In this document: one piece after another, positions 8,014 through 16,650 of the stretch | Position numbering within the stretch: position 1 is the stretch's first letter | How the letters are laid out: each line of letters begins with the position of its first letter | DNA from: Planctomycetota bacterium | GTDB lineage: Bacteria; Planctomycetota; Planctomycetia; Planctomycetales; Planctomycetaceae | Length of the DNA: 43,094 nucleotides | Direction of reading: 5' to 3' | Assembly: GCA_003670925.1 (NCBI GenBank) | Contig: QWQG01000218.1 | Location: 1 to 43,094, forward strand | Translations under genes and position numbers: made by a program | The notes under the pieces: generated by a model | Told to the model about the DNA's origin: nothing | Seen by the model: only the letters and a program-made list of their open reading frames with translations | The model's database searches: none

Positions 8014-10098
8014 CTATTTTGCGGCCTTCGTTGTCTGCAGACTTCGTAGAAGTTCGAGGTAGTCAATGCTGATGTTGACCAGTTCTTTATTGTAGAAATC
8101 TTCGGGGAAGATATCCTTTTTCTCGCCGCCATTGGCTTGTTTGACAGCTTCTTCTTCTTCCTTTTTCTCTTGTTTCAATTCTTCTTCTTCAGCTCGCAAC
8201 ACACTTTCATTCAGCGAGATCGTCTTGTCGTTCTTGCGTTCGAGGTACTTCTCAATCAGGCGGTTGATCTGCATGAAATCTTTATCGACGGACAGCCGTG
8301 TTTCACTGGTCTGCTGAAGTTGCGACAAGATGGCGTCTGTGACCTGAGCAGAAAATGGCGAGTAGTTAGCACGCTCGATGCGGTCAAATTCTAGCGCGTT
8401 GTCTAGAGAATCTTCACCGATCTCACGTACGTTCAGCAGTGATGGAAGCACGACATCGGACGTCACCCCTTTGGTCTGCGTACTGTCGCCGTTGACGCGA
8501 TAAAACTTGCTGATCGTCAGCTTCAAGGCACCATGGTCCTGTGTGGAAAATAATGACCGACGATCTGCCACATCCACCACGTTTTGAACCGTACCTTTGC
8601 CGTGCGTAGTTCGGTCGCCGATCACAATTCCGCGACGGTAGTCCTTAATGGCTCCTGCAAAAATTTCAGACGCTGACGCGGAAAATCGATTGCAGACGAC
8701 AACCATTGGTCGGCGCCAGTACATCTCCGGATCTTCGTCATCAAATGCCTGAACGCCAGTGTCAGGTTCTTTGACCTGAACGACTGAACCCTTGGGAATG
8801 AACAGGCCTGAAACCTCAATCGCCTCCTGAAGTGCACCGCCACCATTCCATCGCAGATCGACGATCAAAACCTGAACGTCCTGCTTGTTAAATTCTTCAA
8901 GCACAACCTTGACGTCCCGCGCGGTGCTTTTAAAGTTACCACCCTGCGTCGCTCCACGAAAATCGCGATAAAATGCGGGGATTCGCAGGATGCCCACCTT
9001 AGTCTGGCGGCCATCAATCCAATCAGCGGATTCAAGAATCTTGCCTTTCACTTCATCTTCGGTAATCTTCACTTCGGTACGAGTTAGTTCGTAGATCTGT
9101 GTGCGGCGTTCGATGCCAGCCGTTTCTTCTTCGTTTGCTTCTTTTGGTTTCAAAACCTTCAGCTTGACTTTTGTGCCTTTCTTGCCGCGAATCATGTCCA
9201 CCACTTTGGTCAGCTTCATCTCGATCACATCGACAAAATTATCTGACGCATCAAATGAAACCCCGATAATCTTATCGCCTTTTTGCAGCCGACCGTCAGT
9301 CGCAGCAGCTCCACCTTGAATGACTTCTTCGACGAGCGTATAGCCGTCGTCGTATTTCAGTCGGGCTCCGATGCCATCAAGTTTCAGTTCCATGTCGATC
9401 CGAAAATCTTCAAGGGTCTGGGGAGACATGTACGTCGAGTGAGGATCAAGGCAGTGCGTCATCGAGGACAGAAAGAGTTCCAAGACTTCGTGTGCTTCTG
9501 TCTGATCCAGAAAGACTTGGTTAGTGTGATAGCGTGTGTGGAGTCGTTTGCGGGCTTCTGCAAGATCGGTATCGTCCATTTTTAGCATCAGCAGATCGAA
9601 TTTGATTCGCTTCCGCCAGCGTTCGTCCAATTCTTCTTCGTTGGCTGCCCACGCAATCTCCTTGGCGTCACGAATCAAATCTTCGTCGACAGTGAAGTCA
9701 TATTCCATATCAATTAAAGCGTCCAGTTTTGGAGCGCGGGTATCCATGCGAGATCGGAAGCGTTCGAAAACGTCGGCCGCAAACTGCACGTCCCCCTTGA
9801 GCAACTTGTCGTCTAAGGCCGTCTTCTCAGCTGAAAATTCATCAATGTCAGACTGGAGTAGATAAAGTTTTTGCGGATCCCAGATTTCGAGGTAGCGAGT
9901 CAGCAGTTTTTCTGACAATGCATCATTGACTTCCGGATGGTTGATGTGCCGACTGGACACCATTGCCGCCACGATCTGCGCGGTCTTACCGTCTTCGGCT
10001 GTCAGGACAATTTTGTCCGCTGCCGTGAGGGATTCGGGGACAAGTATCACGCCCGCCAGCAGCAAAGTGCAGCGACTGACGGTTCTGAGCGTTACCAT
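8014..10098 (-). CDS. prc: Tail-specific (C-terminal processing) protease, S41 family
   Basis: A periplasmic serine protease of the Prc type. A signal peptide (MVTLRTVSRCTLLLAGVILV...) ends near residue 26. An N-terminal helical domain follows, with LTRYLEIWDPQKLYLLQSDI as in Prc. A PDZ domain (about residues 225-310) is next. The S41 catalytic core has serine 477 in SASASEIF and lysine 501 in HGKGTVQ, 24 residues apart as in the family. The C-terminal tail is rich in Glu and Lys, like the DUF3340 tail. ATG 10098 follows an AAGGAAAG ribosome site; the longer frame start at 10158 lacks one and hides the signal peptide. Length (694 residues) matches Prc rather than short CtpA proteins. The likely role is trimming or degrading envelope proteins. 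Confidence 0.92.
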   Translation of the reverse strand: MVTLRTVSRCTLLLAGVILVPESLTAADKIVLTAEDGKTAQIVAAMVSSRHINHPEVNDALSEKLLTRYLEIWDPQKLYLLQSDIDEFSAEKTALDDKLLKGDVQFAADVFERFRSRMDTRAPKLDALIDMEYDFTVDEDLIRDAKEIAWAANEEELDERWRKRIKFDLLMLKMDDTDLAEARKRLHTRYHTNQVFLDQTEAHEVLELFLSSMTHCLDPHSTYMSPQTLEDFRIDMELKLDGIGARLKYDDGYTLVEEVIQGGAAATDGRLQKGDKIIGVSFDASDNFVDVIEMKLTKVVDMIRGKKGTKVKLKVLKPKEANEEETAGIERRTQIYELTRTEVKITEDEVKGKILESADWIDGRQTKVGILRIPAFYRDFRGATQGGNFKSTARDVKVVLEEFNKQDVQVLIVDLRWNGGGALQEAIEVSGLFIPKGSVVQVKEPDTGVQAFDDEDPEMYWRRPMVVVCNRFSASASEIFAGAIKDYRRGIVIGDRTTHGKGTVQNVVDVADRRSLFSTQDHGALKLTISKFYRVNGDSTQTKGVTSDVVLPSLLNVREIGEDSLDNALEFDRIERANYSPFSAQVTDAILSQLQQTSETRLSVDKDFMQINRLIEKYLERKNDKTISLNESVLRAEEEELKQEKKEEEEAVKQANGGEKKDIFPEDFYNKELVNISIDYLELLRSLQTTKAAK

Positions 10099-10290
10099 TC
10101 TAACTTTCCTTCGACGGTCAAAGGGGCGGGACAGGAACAACCCGGCCCGCAGGGTCACGATAAATCAAGAGACACAATAACGTCCGGCTGGAAAGTGATT
10201 CTTCACGAATCCGAGAGGACACGCAATCCCATCGTAGACCAGTCGTCAGGTTTGGAGCAAGATCGTCTCGCTGATTGCGACGCGATTATT

Positions 10291-11709
10291 TTAACGCGGC
10301 AAGGCGACTTTGGGACGATTTGCCAAAACTGTGAGCGTCCCAAGCATCTGTTCGGGTGAGCCGGCGACTCGTTTTTCGTCTTCTGCGGCATACGAAAAGA
10401 TGAGTGAGGTTTGTTGGCCTGACTTTGCCGTACACAGAAAATAGTCCCAGATCAGTGTCTTGTCGTTGGCTTTTCCCAGAGCCCGGACATGATGAACTCG
10501 CCAGCCGTTGATGTCGTCGTGGATTTTCGACGAATTTATCGCCCCCTTGCGTTCCGCCAACGCGGCCTGCACTTCATCCAGATATTCCTCTTCGGATGTT
10601 GATTCTCCTGCTGGAACAGCAGGGGATGGCGAGATGTTGCATTGCGCCACCAATGATCCGTCATGCATCATCCGCAGCATCACCATTTCGGGAGTTTCGT
10701 GAAAGACATGCCAGTTGCGATTATGAAGCAACATGACTTGCCCCGGTGTTGCGAGAGTCAACAAAAGTTTTCGTTCGTCCGGGACTTGTTCTGGCATCGT
10801 GTCTGGAAGACTATTGGCTGGAACGGCAGAGGCTTGAGTCCATACGATGGTGGCTGTCACATTGAGGCCCGGACTGAAAGGTCCCGGTTCACGCTGTTCT
10901 GACTGTACGGCTTCGAAAGCGCGAATGAACCGCTGCGTACGATCGAAGATCAGTTCACCTTTCAGTGTGACCTTTGTCGCGGAACCTGTGACTGCGCCTG
11001 TGGTGGTGCCTTCAAATGTCACAACCGCTTCGCTCGCCGTGAGTAACTTGAGTTGGCAGGTTGCCGTTTGCGAAACCGCCGCGTCGACGCCGACCAACAT
11101 TGGGATCACCCATGCATCCGCGTTCCATTTTTCGCGTTCATCTTTCAGATTCCTTGCCGGCAGCAAGCTCGTTGCCACGAGCGGATCACATGGGATCTGG
11201 AGTAGATCCACCTGCGGCCGTGTGAGTCGCACATGGGGACTCAGTTGCAGCAGTTGATCCTCGGTACCGTAAAGATGAATGAGACGGGCCTGCGATGGCA
11301 AGACTACGGATGTCGCATGATCTTTACCAACCACGGATTCTGTTTCGGCCGCGGCAAAACGTCGCACAGCTCGCACCGCAAATGGACCGGTTGCGTCGGA
11401 TGCAAATCTTCGTTGATCAAACGCAAATTTACCGGAACTGTTGAGATTCCATGCGGACGTACCGTTTTGCGCCGGTGTCAGCAGTTTGCCTTCAATCTTT
11501 AAGGCATATTCAACGCGCGTCGTCTGCTGTGGATTAGAAGAATCAGCGAGCAAAATTCCGTCTGCCGCAAGGACGCCCGTGTTTTCATCCGCCCTTGCGC
11601 AGGTCGATGATCCTGCCATGAAGATCAGCCCTGAACTGACGGCCAACGCCGCCGACATCAGCCTAGTCCGCACATAAAGCGTCGATCTGCCGCAACTGTC
11701 CGTAGTCAT
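10291..11709 (-). CDS. Secreted protein of unknown function
   Basis: The product has 472 residues from ATG 11709. A hydrophobic signal segment (LMSAALAVSSGLIFMAG) ends in a CARA-like cleavage site near residue 40. The rest is soluble and mostly beta-like, with segments such as VEYALKIEGKLL, ATKVTLKGELIFDRTQRFI and LLTLATPGQVMLLHNRNWHV. These resemble proteins that compute or bind in a lipoprotein-like beta fold, but I cannot name a family. It lies upstream of the protease gene on the same strand (about 190-base gap), so the two could be co-transcribed. Probably periplasmic. Confidence 0.65.
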   Translation of the reverse strand: MTTDSCGRSTLYVRTRLMSAALAVSSGLIFMAGSSTCARADENTGVLAADGILLADSSNPQQTTRVEYALKIEGKLLTPAQNGTSAWNLNSSGKFAFDQRRFASDATGPFAVRAVRRFAAAETESVVGKDHATSVVLPSQARLIHLYGTEDQLLQLSPHVRLTRPQVDLLQIPCDPLVATSLLPARNLKDEREKWNADAWVIPMLVGVDAAVSQTATCQLKLLTASEAVVTFEGTTTGAVTGSATKVTLKGELIFDRTQRFIRAFEAVQSEQREPGPFSPGLNVTATIVWTQASAVPANSLPDTMPEQVPDERKLLLTLATPGQVMLLHNRNWHVFHETPEMVMLRMMHDGSLVAQCNISPSPAVPAGESTSEEEYLDEVQAALAERKGAINSSKIHDDINGWRVHHVRALGKANDKTLIWDYFLCTAKSGQQTSLIFSYAAEDEKRVAGSPEQMLGTLTVLANRPKVALPR

Positions 11710-11877
11710 CACTTCGCCACTCCAATTGGCTCTGAGATCCATGCGTAACGCCGTCCCTCAAAAATACGAGACGTACGAGGCCCCAGATTGCGACGCATCT
11801 TTCCGAGATTCCCGAATCCCCGCAAGGGCGATTCGGAGATGTTTGCAGGACGTTGGACATTCCTGTCCGACCGCTGA

Positions 11878-12130
11878 TTACCAAACCTCGTCCAATCGCA
11901 CAAAAACGTCTTCCAGAATCGTCAACTGCAGCACGTCAGTTGTGGGAAGTAAAACATAGACACCATCGCGCAGGACAAGTTGCTCAACCTTGTGTTCGAA
12001 CGGATCAACGATCCAGTATTCCGGCACGCCGGCCTTTTGATATCGCGCCCGCTTGAGTTTGCTTCGTCGGGTGGCTCAATATCCACATAGGCTCGAGAAT
12101 GTTTGTTACGACCGATTGAGCCCCGTTCGG
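11878..12130 (-). pseudogene. Uma2-family endonuclease, decayed fragment
   Basis: The minus strand encodes the Uma2 (PD-(D/E)XK) C-terminal half: RRSKLKRARYQKAGVPEYW continues into IVDPFEHKVEQLVLRDG and ends VFVRLDEVW at the TAA at 11880-11878. Upstream, the motif AYVDIEPPD sits in a different frame and an in-frame TGA separates the two parts. The central catalytic stretch is thus missing or shifted, and the N-terminus is absent. Uma2 genes are abundant in planctomycetes and cyanobacteria; this copy is dead. Confidence 0.8.
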
Positions 12131-12149
12131 CTCGCCGTCGCATCGGCCT

Positions 12150-12449
12150 TTCGCCAGCCCATGGCAACTGAACTCATACTGCTTGCCACTGAACAGGTTT
12201 CGGTCGTTCGCGAGACGCAGCAGCCATCGAAGGGTTTCGATCTTACGTTGGCATCCGCCCGCAGATGAGCCTTACGCGAACTGTAGGTGGCTTCCACGAG
12301 CAGTTCCAGAATGTTGACGGCGTGATCTGTCACCCGCTGGCCGAAGATAAACTTTAGTTCTTCAGGAAGCTGTCCACGCGATCCAGCAGCCACTTGGTGA
12401 AGTCATACCACTTGATCAGCACGACCGGGGGATCGCTCTTACGTCCCAT
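12150..12449 (-). pseudogene. Avd-like (DGR accessory four-helix bundle) pseudogene
   Basis: From ATG 12449, the minus strand reads MGRKSDPPVVLIKWYDF and then KWLLDRVDSF before a stop. The next part, ELKFIFGQRVTDHAVNILEL followed by LVEATYSSRKA, is in another frame. A third part, RKIETLRWLLRLANDRNLFS followed by GKQYEFSCHGLAK, needs a further shift. Joined, these match the accessory variability determinant (Avd) family of four-helix proteins that partner reverse transcriptases in diversity-generating retroelements. At least two frameshifts make it a pseudogene. No reverse transcriptase or template repeat is present nearby. A stand-alone four-helix bundle protein is the main alternative. Confidence 0.65.
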
Positions 12450-12539
12450 CGCGATTAATCTCACGATCCCGGGGTAGACTCAACGAATGGTGGAATCTCG
12501 GACAACATGGACATACGACGACAACGGGGCGGGGGCAAA

Positions 12540-12640
12540 CCCCCTCATCCGGCCTCGCGGCCACCTTCTCCCCTGACGACAGGGGAGAAGGGACAGGAAT
12601 GCCCATCCGGCCTCGCGGCCAACTTTCCCCCTGACGACAG
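12540..12640. repeat. Two tandem copies of a dispersed repeat
   Basis: Copies at about 12540-12582 and 12601-12640 share catccggcctcgcggcca, then a ctttcccc-like stretch and ctgacgacag. Between them the gggagaaggga segment completes a hairpin with the cttctcccc segment. The same repeat is embedded in the transposase gene at 1078-1133. Confidence 0.7.
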
Positions 12641-12767
12641 CGATAAAGCCCAAAATGGAGAAGCCGTTCATCGACAAATTAAGTGCGCGGCATAGAAACC
12701 GGGATTATCGTCTGCGCGAGGCCCACTTCCGTTTTGCTCAATCCGTTGCAGGCAACTACTAACTGGA

Positions 12768-12845
12768 GAGCCGTGTGCGGGAAAACCGCCCGCACGGTTC
12801 GGAGGGAAGGGGGAGCTGAATTCATGCAGCCCTCCCTACCCCTAT
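12768..12845 (+). ncRNA. Group II intron 3' end (domains V and VI)
   Basis: Bases 12768-12800 match intron domain V: GAGCCGTGTGCGG, a GAAA tetraloop region, then CCGCCCGCACGGTTC, with the AGC triad near the base of the stem. Domain VI follows (12801 to about 12845), a G-rich arm pairing with CCCTCCCTACCCC, ending in CTAT. No intron-encoded reverse transcriptase is visible upstream, so only the 3' end remains. It sits directly before the coupling-protein fragment, which would be its 3' exon. Confidence 0.8.
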
Positions 12846-12847
12846 CG

Positions 12848-13170
12848 ACGTGCAAAGTGTCCGAAAAAAAGACGATGTTTATCCTTGATGAGTGTGCACA
12901 GCTCAGCTCGGCACGATGCCATTGCTGGAGCAAGCCGTGACTCTGCTGCTCGATTATGGTTTGCAGGTCTGGACGTTCTGGCAGGACATGGAACAGGTGC
13001 GACCCAACTATCCCAGTCGGCATGAGGCGCTGATCAACAACGCAGCGCTGCAGTTGTGTGGAATCAGCAAGCGTATGATTGCGCGGCAGATGACGGAGGT
13101 GCTGGCCTGTTCGTCGGCAGATTTACTGACGATGAAGAATGAAGAATCGCGAGTATTTATGAAAGGGCAG
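12848..13170 (+). pseudogene. Conjugative coupling protein (TraG/VirD4-like) fragment
   Basis: The piece reads KVSEKKTMFILDECAQL and, after a frameshift, GTMPLLEQAVTLLLDYG, LQVWTFWQDMEQVRPNYP and INNAALQLCGISKRM. This is the Walker B region and downstream part of a VirD4/TraG type IV coupling ATPase. Only the C-terminal third is present. A 5-bp direct duplication (cagct cagct, about 12898-12910) shifts the frame inside the Walker B segment. The intron remnant joins it on the left and a TTTCAAAT-rich repeat on the right. It is not functional, and it marks a decayed conjugative element. Confidence 0.8.
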
Positions 13171-13190
13171 GGCAACGCCCCGAGCTTCGT

Positions 13191-13227
13191 ATTTCAAATT
13201 TCAAATCTCAAATACGAAATTTCAAAT
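13191..13227. repeat. TTTCAAAT-type simple repeat
   Basis: Five imperfect units of the form atttcaaat/ctcaaat run in tandem. A similar patch occurs at about 24045-24071 beside another disrupted locus. Confidence 0.6.
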
Positions 13228-13310
13228 AGAACAATCTCGGCCCGCTGGGCACGTGGTCAAACGAGCCAATGCCAACCGCGTGCGGTATTGCGAACGAGGC
13301 ACGAAGCAAT

Positions 13311-13826
13311 TTATGTCACTCGAATTGTACTCACGGGCACCGCGTGCAGCAGGGTCTGCAGAACGACGCAGTAGCGTTCCGTGAGCTGGATCAGTTTGTC
13401 GAGATGTTCAGCTGGCACATCAGAGGTGATGTAAAAACGCAGTGCGATGCTGGTGAATCCCACCGGCACTGTTCGATCGACACCCAGCGTGCCTCGGAAG
13501 TCCATGCTTCCGATGGCGTCGATGTGGGCTTCGCGGATCTCCAACCCCAGAGCCGTTGCCACTACGGCCATGGTTGTTCCGGCGCAGGTGACAAGCGCCT
13601 GCAGGAGCATGTCGCCGGAACAGGCTTCCGATCCGTTACCACCAGCGAGGGGATGCAATCCGGCGATAATCTCCGTGCCATCGTTGGCTGGAATCGGCAC
13701 CCGGCAGTTGAGAGCGGAAAAATCTACGATCCCGGTGGCATGCAGTTCAGCGATTGCGGCCTCAGGATTGGCCTGATATCGTTGTTTAAGTGGTGCCTGC
13801 AGGGACTTGAGTGCGTCGCGGTCCAT
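13311..13826 (-). CDS. OsmC-family protein
   Basis: The 171-residue product belongs to the OsmC/Ohr superfamily, small homodimeric proteins that often reduce organic peroxides through two cysteines. Two cysteines are visible in the central helix region: ACSGDMLLQALV and TCAGTTMAV. The spacing (Cys about 18 residues apart) differs from the classical Ohr pair, so peroxidase activity is uncertain. The C-terminal half (GFTSIALRFYITSDVPAEHL, LTERYCVV) fits the OsmC fold. I chose ATG 13826; the longer frame to 13895 adds unlike residues. It is divergent from the ROK kinase, sharing a 152-base spacer. Confidence 0.75.
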   Translation of the reverse strand: MDRDALKSLQAPLKQRYQANPEAAIAELHATGIVDFSALNCRVPIPANDGTEIIAGLHPLAGGNGSEACSGDMLLQALVTCAGTTMAVVATALGLEIREAHIDAIGSMDFRGTLGVDRTVPVGFTSIALRFYITSDVPAEHLDKLIQLTERYCVVLQTLLHAVPVSTIRVT

Positions 13827-13978
13827 GAATTCGGTTCCGTAGAAAATCCTGTTTCCAATCGAATCGATCAGTCCGATGGAGTCGAGTCGTGGCAACTGCT
13901 ATGCTTCGCGTGGAAGCGTAACAGAAATTGCGGCGAAAGAGTTTCGGCCGAAAGTAAAAACGAGCCCTTGGACTGATC

Positions 13979-14983
13979 ATGAGTACAGAAACACCGAAAC
14001 GCCGAATCTGGATTGGCTTTGACCTCGGCGGCACGAAGATGATGGCGGTGGTATTTGACGACAAGTTGCAGGTGCTGGCAAAAAAACGCCGCAAGACGCG
14101 GGGCAACGCGGGTGAGCAAGTCAGTCTTGAACGCTTGGCGGAAACGATTTCGCAGGCGTTGACCGAGGCTGGGGTAACAGAGGAGGAAATCACAGGGATC
14201 GGAGCGGGCGTTCCTGGGCCGCTGGATCTCCAAAAAGGTATCATTCTGGAAGCTCCGAATCTGGGTTGGAAGAATGTGGACCTGCAGGATTTCCTGTCAA
14301 AGCGATTCAAGTGTCCGGCTTTGATCTGCAATGATGTGGATGCAGGTGTGTTTGGGGAATACACCTCCGGAGCAGGGCAGGGGTATCGTTGCGTGTTGGG
14401 TGTGTTTCCGGGAACCGGCATTGGCGGTGGCTGTGTGTACGAAGGCCGGATTTTCCGAGGTTCACGCTCGTCATGCATGGAAGTGGGATATTTGCAAATG
14501 GCAACTTCCGGAGGTGCCGCCGGCGTGGGACCGGTGGGGACCTTAGAGGGAATTGCCAGCCGGCTTGCGATAGCAGCGGAAGCTGCAAAAGCTGTGTACC
14601 GCGGTCAGGCACCCCACTTGAAGGGACTGACTGGCGCGGATCTTGCCAAGATTCGCAGTTCCTCCTTGGCGCAGTCAATTGAAATGGGTGACAAAGCAAT
14701 TGAGGACATTGTGCGTCGAGCTGCCGAAGATGTGGGTCGAGGAATTGGCAGCCTGATTAATATTCTGGCACCAGATGTTGTCATTTTGGGTGGCGGACTC
14801 GTGGAAGCCATGCCCAAACTCTATCTAGAATCCGTAAAGGAAGGTGTGCGTCGAAACGTATTGCCTTCCCTTATGGATTGTGCGAAGCTCAAAGTCAGCG
14901 AACTTGGCGACCTTGCGAGTGCGACTGGTGCAGCAGCATTGGTGCGGCAGGAAATAGGATCGAAAGACGCGAAGAAAGTCTGA
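13979..14983 (+). CDS. ROK-family sugar kinase lacking zinc site
   Basis: This is a probable glucokinase-type enzyme. The phosphate-binding motif DLGGTK lies at residues 15-20, the catalytic Asp in CNDVD at about 119, and GTGIGGG at 146-152. The ROK zinc site is absent: the CxCGxxGCxE consensus reads AGVGPVGTLE (181-190), and the usual zinc-binding His after E168 is Tyr171. The length of 334 residues is normal. It starts an operon: ppx follows after 8 bases and ppk after 27 more. That context raises the possibility of a polyphosphate-linked kinase, but ATP glucokinase or an N-acetyl-hexosamine kinase are equally open. Confidence 0.85.
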   Translation: MSTETPKRRIWIGFDLGGTKMMAVVFDDKLQVLAKKRRKTRGNAGEQVSLERLAETISQALTEAGVTEEEITGIGAGVPGPLDLQKGIILEAPNLGWKNVDLQDFLSKRFKCPALICNDVDAGVFGEYTSGAGQGYRCVLGVFPGTGIGGGCVYEGRIFRGSRSSCMEVGYLQMATSGGAAGVGPVGTLEGIASRLAIAAEAAKAVYRGQAPHLKGLTGADLAKIRSSSLAQSIEMGDKAIEDIVRRAAEDVGRGIGSLINILAPDVVILGGGLVEAMPKLYLESVKEGVRRNVLPSLMDCAKLKVSELGDLASATGAAALVRQEIGSKDAKKV

Positions 14984-14991
14984 CACAGGCC

Positions 14992-16623
14992 ATGACAACG
15001 GGGAACGAGACAACTCAAAATGACCTGCCGGTTCGCGCGGATGCGGCTCCCGATGCCGCGTCAGAGTCGGTGCGAGGAGCAAATGCGTTTCCCTTGGCCG
15101 TGATTGAACTCGGGACATCCGCCATTCGCATGGCGGTGGGTGAAAGCGATGGCAGCTCTCGCGTTCGCGTGCTGGAGCAACTTGTCCGCGGTTTGAGTCT
15201 GGGAAAAGACACGTTTACGCAGGGCGAGATCCAACGCAAGACACTGCAGGAGACGATCCGGATTCTGAAGAGTTACCGGCGGAAGCTCAAAGAGTATCAG
15301 TGTAGCGATCCGAAACACATCCGGATTGTGGCGACCAGTGCGGTGCGCGAAGCGACAAATCGGATCGAAGTGCTCGATCGAATTTATACGGCCACAGGGC
15401 TTTCGGTTGAAATTATTGACGACGCGGAAATCGCGCGTGTGACGTACCTTGGTGTTCGCCCGCTGCTGCAAAATGACCCAACGCTGGCAGACGGGCTGAC
15501 TGTCGTTGCGGAAGTTGGCGGTGGCAATACGGAAGTGCTGGTCCTGAAGGGCAAGGACATTATTCATTCGCAGCCCTACCGCTTGGGCTCGCTGCGGCTC
15601 CAGCAGATGATTATTCATTCGCAGACCACGCGCAGTCGGATGGGCAGCATCATGATCGGTCAAATTGACCGTTCCTTTGAGCCACTGCTGGACATCATTC
15701 CGAAAAACAGTCCGGTGGAATACGTGGGGCTTGGCGGCGACATGCGTTTTGCCGCAAAAGTGCTGGGTGTTGAACTTCCGGCGTCCGGTCTCACGCGCAT
15801 TGGCGTCGAAGACCTTGACAAACTCACCGGCAAACTGCTGTCGCTGACTGTCGATCGCATTATGCGAAAACATCACCTCGAATTGTCTCAGGCTGAGACC
15901 TTGGTTCCTTCGTTATTGGCGAACCTGCGCTTGGCACAATTGCTGGGATGTTCTCAACTACTGATCACGGGCCTGAATCTACGTGATGCGTTGCTGCAGG
16001 GAATGCTGCGGTCGAACGACTGGTCAACCGACTTCTGTGATCAGATCGTCAACTCTGCCACTGAACTGGCGCGAAAGTATCAGGTCGATTTGCCACACGC
16101 GCGGCATGTTGCCGAACTGGCTCGGACGCTTTTTCGTGCACTCCAGTCTGAACACCGCATGGATGCACGATGCGAGACACTCTTGTATGTCGCATCATTG
16201 TTGCACGAGATTGGCCTGTTTGTGGGTCTGTCGGGATACCACAAGCATTCGCACTATTTGATCTCGCACAGTGAGTTGTTCGGACTGAACAAACAGGATC
16301 AACAGCTGGTGGCCATGATCGCCCGGTATCACCGTCGTGCAGCACCGAAACCGACGCACGAATTATTTGCCCGACTGGATCGAGACAATCGCGTCGTTGT
16401 CTCGCGACTGGCGGGAATTCTGCGAGTTGCGGTTGCGTTGGACCATACAGGAAGCCAGCGCGTGCGTGACATTGAATGCACGATCGAACGACATCGTCTG
16501 ATCGTCACCGTAAGAAATTCTGCTGGCGACCTGTCGCTCGAACGGATGGAACTGCGTCAGAAAGCCTTGCTCCTTGAAGACACTTTCGGGCTGGGTGTGC
16601 TCCTCCGTGAATCGCCGCGGTAA
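14992..16623 (+). CDS. ppx: Ppx/GppA exopolyphosphatase with HD domain
   Basis: The 543-residue enzyme should remove phosphate from polyphosphate or the pppGpp 5' end. An actin-fold Ppx/GppA domain begins with IELGTSAIRMAVGE (38-51), where family members usually have D.GSNS.R, and has AEVGGGNTEVLVL as the second phosphate loop. A C-terminal HD-like domain carries HARHVAELA (about 369) and LLHEIG (403-408); the usual HD pair is HE here. YHKHSHYLI and ARYHRR further match long Ppx proteins. It lies between the ROK kinase and ppk, so synthesis and breakdown of polyphosphate are encoded together. Start at ATG 14992, 8 bases after the kinase stop. Confidence 0.88.
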   Translation: MTTGNETTQNDLPVRADAAPDAASESVRGANAFPLAVIELGTSAIRMAVGESDGSSRVRVLEQLVRGLSLGKDTFTQGEIQRKTLQETIRILKSYRRKLKEYQCSDPKHIRIVATSAVREATNRIEVLDRIYTATGLSVEIIDDAEIARVTYLGVRPLLQNDPTLADGLTVVAEVGGGNTEVLVLKGKDIIHSQPYRLGSLRLQQMIIHSQTTRSRMGSIMIGQIDRSFEPLLDIIPKNSPVEYVGLGGDMRFAAKVLGVELPASGLTRIGVEDLDKLTGKLLSLTVDRIMRKHHLELSQAETLVPSLLANLRLAQLLGCSQLLITGLNLRDALLQGMLRSNDWSTDFCDQIVNSATELARKYQVDLPHARHVAELARTLFRALQSEHRMDARCETLLYVASLLHEIGLFVGLSGYHKHSHYLISHSELFGLNKQDQQLVAMIARYHRRAAPKPTHELFARLDRDNRVVVSRLAGILRVAVALDHTGSQRVRDIECTIERHRLIVTVRNSAGDLSLERMELRQKALLLEDTFGLGVLLRESPR

Positions 16624-16650
16624 ATTGCGTGCTTGTTCGAGAAATAACCT

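Noticed and set aside
13269-13976. 235-residue plus-strand frame opposite OsmC
   Set aside because: OsmC on the minus strand has the family's cysteines and blocks; the plus frame has none.
15061-15876. 271-residue open frame antisense to ppx
   Set aside because: The plus strand encodes a clear Ppx/GppA protein; the antisense product has no motif.
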